DNA of 64,000 nt from Curtobacterium sp. MCLR17_007 (GTDB lineage: Bacteria; Actinomycetota; Actinomycetes; Actinomycetales; Microbacteriaceae), in assembly GCF_003234655.2 (NCBI RefSeq), contig NZ_CP126271.1, forward strand, positions 1,178,001-1,242,000, given 5' to 3'. A model generated the notes under the pieces. It was not told the DNA's origin, did no database searches, and saw nothing but the letters and a program-made list of their open reading frames with translations. Numbering within the stretch: the stretch's first letter is position 1; each line of letters opens with the position of its first letter. The translations under genes were made by a program, and so were the position numbers. Positions 61,553 through 64,000 of this stretch are shown here, piece after piece.

Positions 61553-63076
61553 ATGACGGAACCCAACAACCAAGCTGAAGGCGACGGCGTCGTCGAGCGC
61601 GTGCTGCGCAACGCCGACTCGCGGGCCAGCTCGTCCATCTTCGCCCCGGCGCAGGCCATCCAGACCCGATCAGTCGACGAACACGGCTGGGCCGGTGACG
61701 GCGACCAGTACGACCGTGAGGACCGCGCGGCGCTGCGTCGGGTCGCTGGTCTCTCCACCGAACTCGAGGACGTCACCGAGGTCGAGTACCGGCAACTCCG
61801 GCTCGAGCAGGTCGTCCTGATCGGCGTGTACGCCCAGGGCAACGCGGCCGACGCCGAGAACTCCCTGCGCGAGCTGTCCGCCCTCGCCGAGACCGCCGGC
61901 GCGGTGGTGCTCGACGGGCTGCTGCAGCGGCGACCGCACCCCGACCCGTCGACGTACCTCGGCATGGGCAAGGCCGAGGAACTCGCGATGGTCGTCAAGG
62001 CCACCGGTGCCGACACGGTGATCGCCGACACCGAGCTCGCGCCCTCGCAGCGGCGCGCACTCGAGGACGTCGTCAAGGTCAAGGTGATCGACCGCACGGC
62101 CGTGATCCTCGACATCTTCAGCCAGCACGCCAAGTCCCGCGAGGGCAAGGCGCAGGTCGAGCTCGCCCAGCTCGAGTACCTGCTCCCGCGGCTGCGCGGT
62201 TGGGGTGAGTCGATGTCCCGCCAGGCCGGTGGCCAGGTGTCGGGCGGTGCCGGCATGGGCTCGCGTGGTCCCGGTGAGACCAAGATCGAGCTCGACCGTC
62301 GACGCATCCACACGCGGATGTCGAAGCTCCGACGTCAGATCGCCGGCTTCCGACCCGCGCGCGAGGCCAAGCGCGCGGACCGCCACCGCAACGAGGTCCC
62401 GAGCGTCGCCATCGCCGGGTACACGAACGCCGGCAAGTCCTCGCTGCTGAACCGGCTGACCAGCGCGGGCGTGCTCGTGCAGAACCAGCTGTTCGCCACG
62501 CTGGACGCCACCGTGCGACGGACCGAGAGCACCAAGGGCCGCGAGTTCACCTTCGTCGACACCGTCGGGTTCGTCCGGAACCTGCCGCACCAGCTGGTCG
62601 AGGCGTTCCGGTCGACGCTCGAGGAAGTCGGCGAGGCCGACGTCATCGTGCACGTCGTCGACGGCTCGCACCCGGACCCGGCCGCGCAGCTCGCGACCGT
62701 GCGCGAGGTCATCGGGGACGTCGGCGCCCGGGACATCCCGGAGATCGTCGCGTTCAACAAGGCCGACCTGATCGACGACGCGCAGCGCCTGGTGCTCGTC
62801 GGGCTCGCCCCGGATGCCGTCTTCGTGTCGGCGCGCACCGGCGAGGGCATCGGCGACCTGCTCGCCGCGATCGAGTCACGGCTGCCCGAGCCGGACGTCG
62901 ACCTGACCGTCGTCGTGCCCTACGACCGTGGTGACCTGGTCTCGCAGCTGCACGACACCGGCGCGGTCGAGACCGTCGACTACGTCGAGTCCGGCACACG
63001 ATTGCGGGTCAAGGTGTTCCAGCGACAGGTCGCGGAACTCGACCCGTACGTGGTCGCGCCGGTCCCGTCGGCCTAG
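61553..63076 (+). CDS. hflX: GTPase HflX
   Basis: A 507-residue ribosome-associated GTPase that splits stalled ribosomes under heat or antibiotic stress. The HflX N-terminal domain (about 60-210) contains AELDRALQ-like TVIADTELAPSQRRALED and QVELAQLEYLLPRL; the Gly-rich loop GGAGMGSRGPGETKIE follows; then the G domain with G1 GYTNAGKSS (from 289), G3 DTVGF and G4 NKADL. The ATG at 61553 lies 9 nt behind TACCCT. It sits between dapF/MTase and lexA as in mycobacteria. Confidence 0.94.
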   Translation: MTEPNNQAEGDGVVERVLRNADSRASSSIFAPAQAIQTRSVDEHGWAGDGDQYDREDRAALRRVAGLSTELEDVTEVEYRQLRLEQVVLIGVYAQGNAADAENSLRELSALAETAGAVVLDGLLQRRPHPDPSTYLGMGKAEELAMVVKATGADTVIADTELAPSQRRALEDVVKVKVIDRTAVILDIFSQHAKSREGKAQVELAQLEYLLPRLRGWGESMSRQAGGQVSGGAGMGSRGPGETKIELDRRRIHTRMSKLRRQIAGFRPAREAKRADRHRNEVPSVAIAGYTNAGKSSLLNRLTSAGVLVQNQLFATLDATVRRTESTKGREFTFVDTVGFVRNLPHQLVEAFRSTLEEVGEADVIVHVVDGSHPDPAAQLATVREVIGDVGARDIPEIVAFNKADLIDDAQRLVLVGLAPDAVFVSARTGEGIGDLLAAIESRLPEPDVDLTVVVPYDRGDLVSQLHDTGAVETVDYVESGTRLRVKVFQRQVAELDPYVVAPVPSA

Positions 63077-63154
63077 GGCTCCGGGCCGACGCCGCCTGGA
63101 GGCCCGACTGACGTCCGTCACGCGTCGCCCGTTCCACGAGACCCCTCGGAACAC

Positions 63155-63186
63155 ACGAAACGCCGCCAGCGATGGCGGCGTTTCGT
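63155..63186. terminator. Bidirectional terminator between hflX and lexA
   Basis: Perfect 13-bp stem ACGAAACGCCGCC / GGCGGCGTTTCGT with loop AGCGAT. It lies 78 nt after the hflX stop and 23 nt after the lexA stop. Confidence 0.75.
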
Positions 63187-63209
63187 CGTGACCGGGGCGA
63201 CTCGGACGA

Positions 63210-63854
63210 TCAGAGGGAGCGGAGGACCGCCACGACCTTGCCGAGGACCGTTGCCGCGTCGCCGAGGATCGGCTCGAAGGCGGTGTTGCGCGGCAGCAGC
63301 CAGGTGTGGCCGTCGCGCTGGCGGAAGACCTTGACGGTGGCTTCTTCGTCGAGCATCGCCGCGACGACGTCGCCGTTCTCCGCCGTCTGCTGTGACCGGA
63401 CGACGACCCAGTCGCCGTCGCAGATCGCGGCGTCGATCATCGACTCGCCCACGACCTTGAGCATGAACAGGTCGCCGGTGCCGACGAGCTGTCGGGGGAG
63501 CGGGATGATCTCGTCGACGTGCTGCTCCGCCGTGATCGGCACACCGGCGGCGATCCGGCCGACGAGGGGGACCAGGGTCGTGGCGTCGACGTCCGGGCCG
63601 TCGACGTCTGCCGACGGTTCGTCGACCAGGACCTCGAGCGCGCGGGGGCGGTTCGGGTCGCGGCGGATCCAGCCACCGAGCTCGAGCTGTCCGAGTTGGT
63701 GCGAGACGCTGGACAGCGAGGACAGCCCGGCGGCGTCACCGATCTCGCGCATGCTCGGCGGGTAGCCGCGGCTCGCGATGGAGGCGCGGATCGCGTCGAA
63801 GATCGCCTGCTGCTTCGCGGTGAGCGGTTTCTGGACCCGCAGTTCGTCCGGCAC
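63210..63854 (-). CDS. lexA: SOS repressor LexA
   Basis: A 214-residue repressor-autoprotease. The winged helix (about 1-75) contains [24 protein letters not shown]. Cleavage occurs at Ala103-Gly104 in RIAAGVP, and the serine-lysine dyad is Ser138 (GESM) and Lys175 (ATVKVF). RecA filaments stimulate self-cleavage, releasing SOS genes such as recA 8 kb upstream. The GTG at 63854 is chosen because AGAAGG lies about 9 nt upstream; the longer reading frame would include the promoter. Confidence 0.96.
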   Translation of the reverse strand: MPDELRVQKPLTAKQQAIFDAIRASIASRGYPPSMREIGDAAGLSSLSSVSHQLGQLELGGWIRRDPNRPRALEVLVDEPSADVDGPDVDATTLVPLVGRIAAGVPITAEQHVDEIIPLPRQLVGTGDLFMLKVVGESMIDAAICDGDWVVVRSQQTAENGDVVAAMLDEEATVKVFRQRDGHTWLLPRNTAFEPILGDAATVLGKVVAVLRSL

Positions 63855-63937
63855 GTCGTCTCGCCTTCTGGTCGTGACCCTGGACGGCCGATGGGGAATG
63901 TCGGTGGTCCCCGTGAGACTTGTCCCAGTCAGTCGAA

Positions 63938-63978
63938 ACAGTATCCGACCGCCTTCAGCCGGACAAACACCTGTTCGA
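63938..63978 (-). promoter_or_regulatory. lexA promoter overlapped by an SOS box
   Basis: On the minus strand, TTGTCC (63961-63966) and TACTGT (63938-63943) are separated by 17 bp. A degenerate SOS box TCGAACAGGTGTTTGT (63963-63978) covers the -35; its left half is perfect, its right half has two mismatches. Confidence 0.7.
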
Positions 63979-64000
63979 GCGTGTCGCATGAAAACCTCGC

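Overview
The window is very GC-rich, densely coded DNA from an actinobacterial chromosome. Many genes start at GTG or TTG, and many start codons sit 6-9 nt downstream of a TAnnnT box, so leaderless transcripts are likely. Gene order, SOS-box type and gene content point to Microbacteriaceae. A Curtobacterium-like plant or soil bacterium is my best guess, but that is an inference from gene content, not a database result. I see no rRNA, tRNA, CRISPR array, insertion sequence, prophage or integrase.

Layout. 1-10.6 kb is an accessory housekeeping region: the end of an APH-family phosphotransferase, an SNF2-type helicase behind a roughly 330-nt structured leader, a mycoredoxin-like protein, a CYTH-CHAD protein, an S9 oligopeptidase, an amidohydrolase, a class-IV PLP enzyme, an unknown protein and a Nudix hydrolase. 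10.7-15.4 kb holds a stand-alone A-T-TE synthetase (NRPS-like, no condensation domain) convergent with two membrane-protein genes. 15.4-24.4 kb holds a Na+/H+ antiporter, a Pit phosphate transporter with a small membrane partner, aspartase, a YihY/BrkB protein, an MFS exporter, an FKBP and an aldo/keto reductase. 24.5-29.4 kb holds HelD, an intracellular protealysin-like M4 protease paired with its emfourin-type inhibitor, and a membrane-anchored GH6 cellulase with a CebR-like box upstream.

From about 30 kb to the end the window follows the conserved actinobacterial order rpsO - pnp - M16 protease - dapB - thyA - dfrA - dapA - rnj - ftsK - pgsA - cinA-like - clgR - DUF3046 - recA - recX - miaB - miaA - dapF - hflX - lexA, also known from mycobacteria. 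Lineage-specific genes interrupt it: an FMN reductase and a lytic-transglycosylase-like protein between rpsO and pnp; Raf-inhibitor-like, ferritin-like and TetR genes before the M16 protease; a phosphatase and a GNAT before dapB; and a MacB-like adaptor/ATPase/permease operon between rnj and ftsK.

How the genes work together. dapB, dapA and dapF supply diaminopimelate and lysine. thyA-dfrA are translationally coupled for dTMP synthesis and folate recycling. rnj, pnp and rpsO concern RNA decay and ribosomes. recA, recX and lexA form the SOS core, with two SOS boxes plus a RecA-NDp/PafBC-type promoter at recA and a LexA box on the lexA promoter. miaB and miaA make ms2i6A in tRNA. Many gene ends carry GC-rich hairpins, and at least six belong to one sequence family (GGAGGC..CGGTGCC arms).
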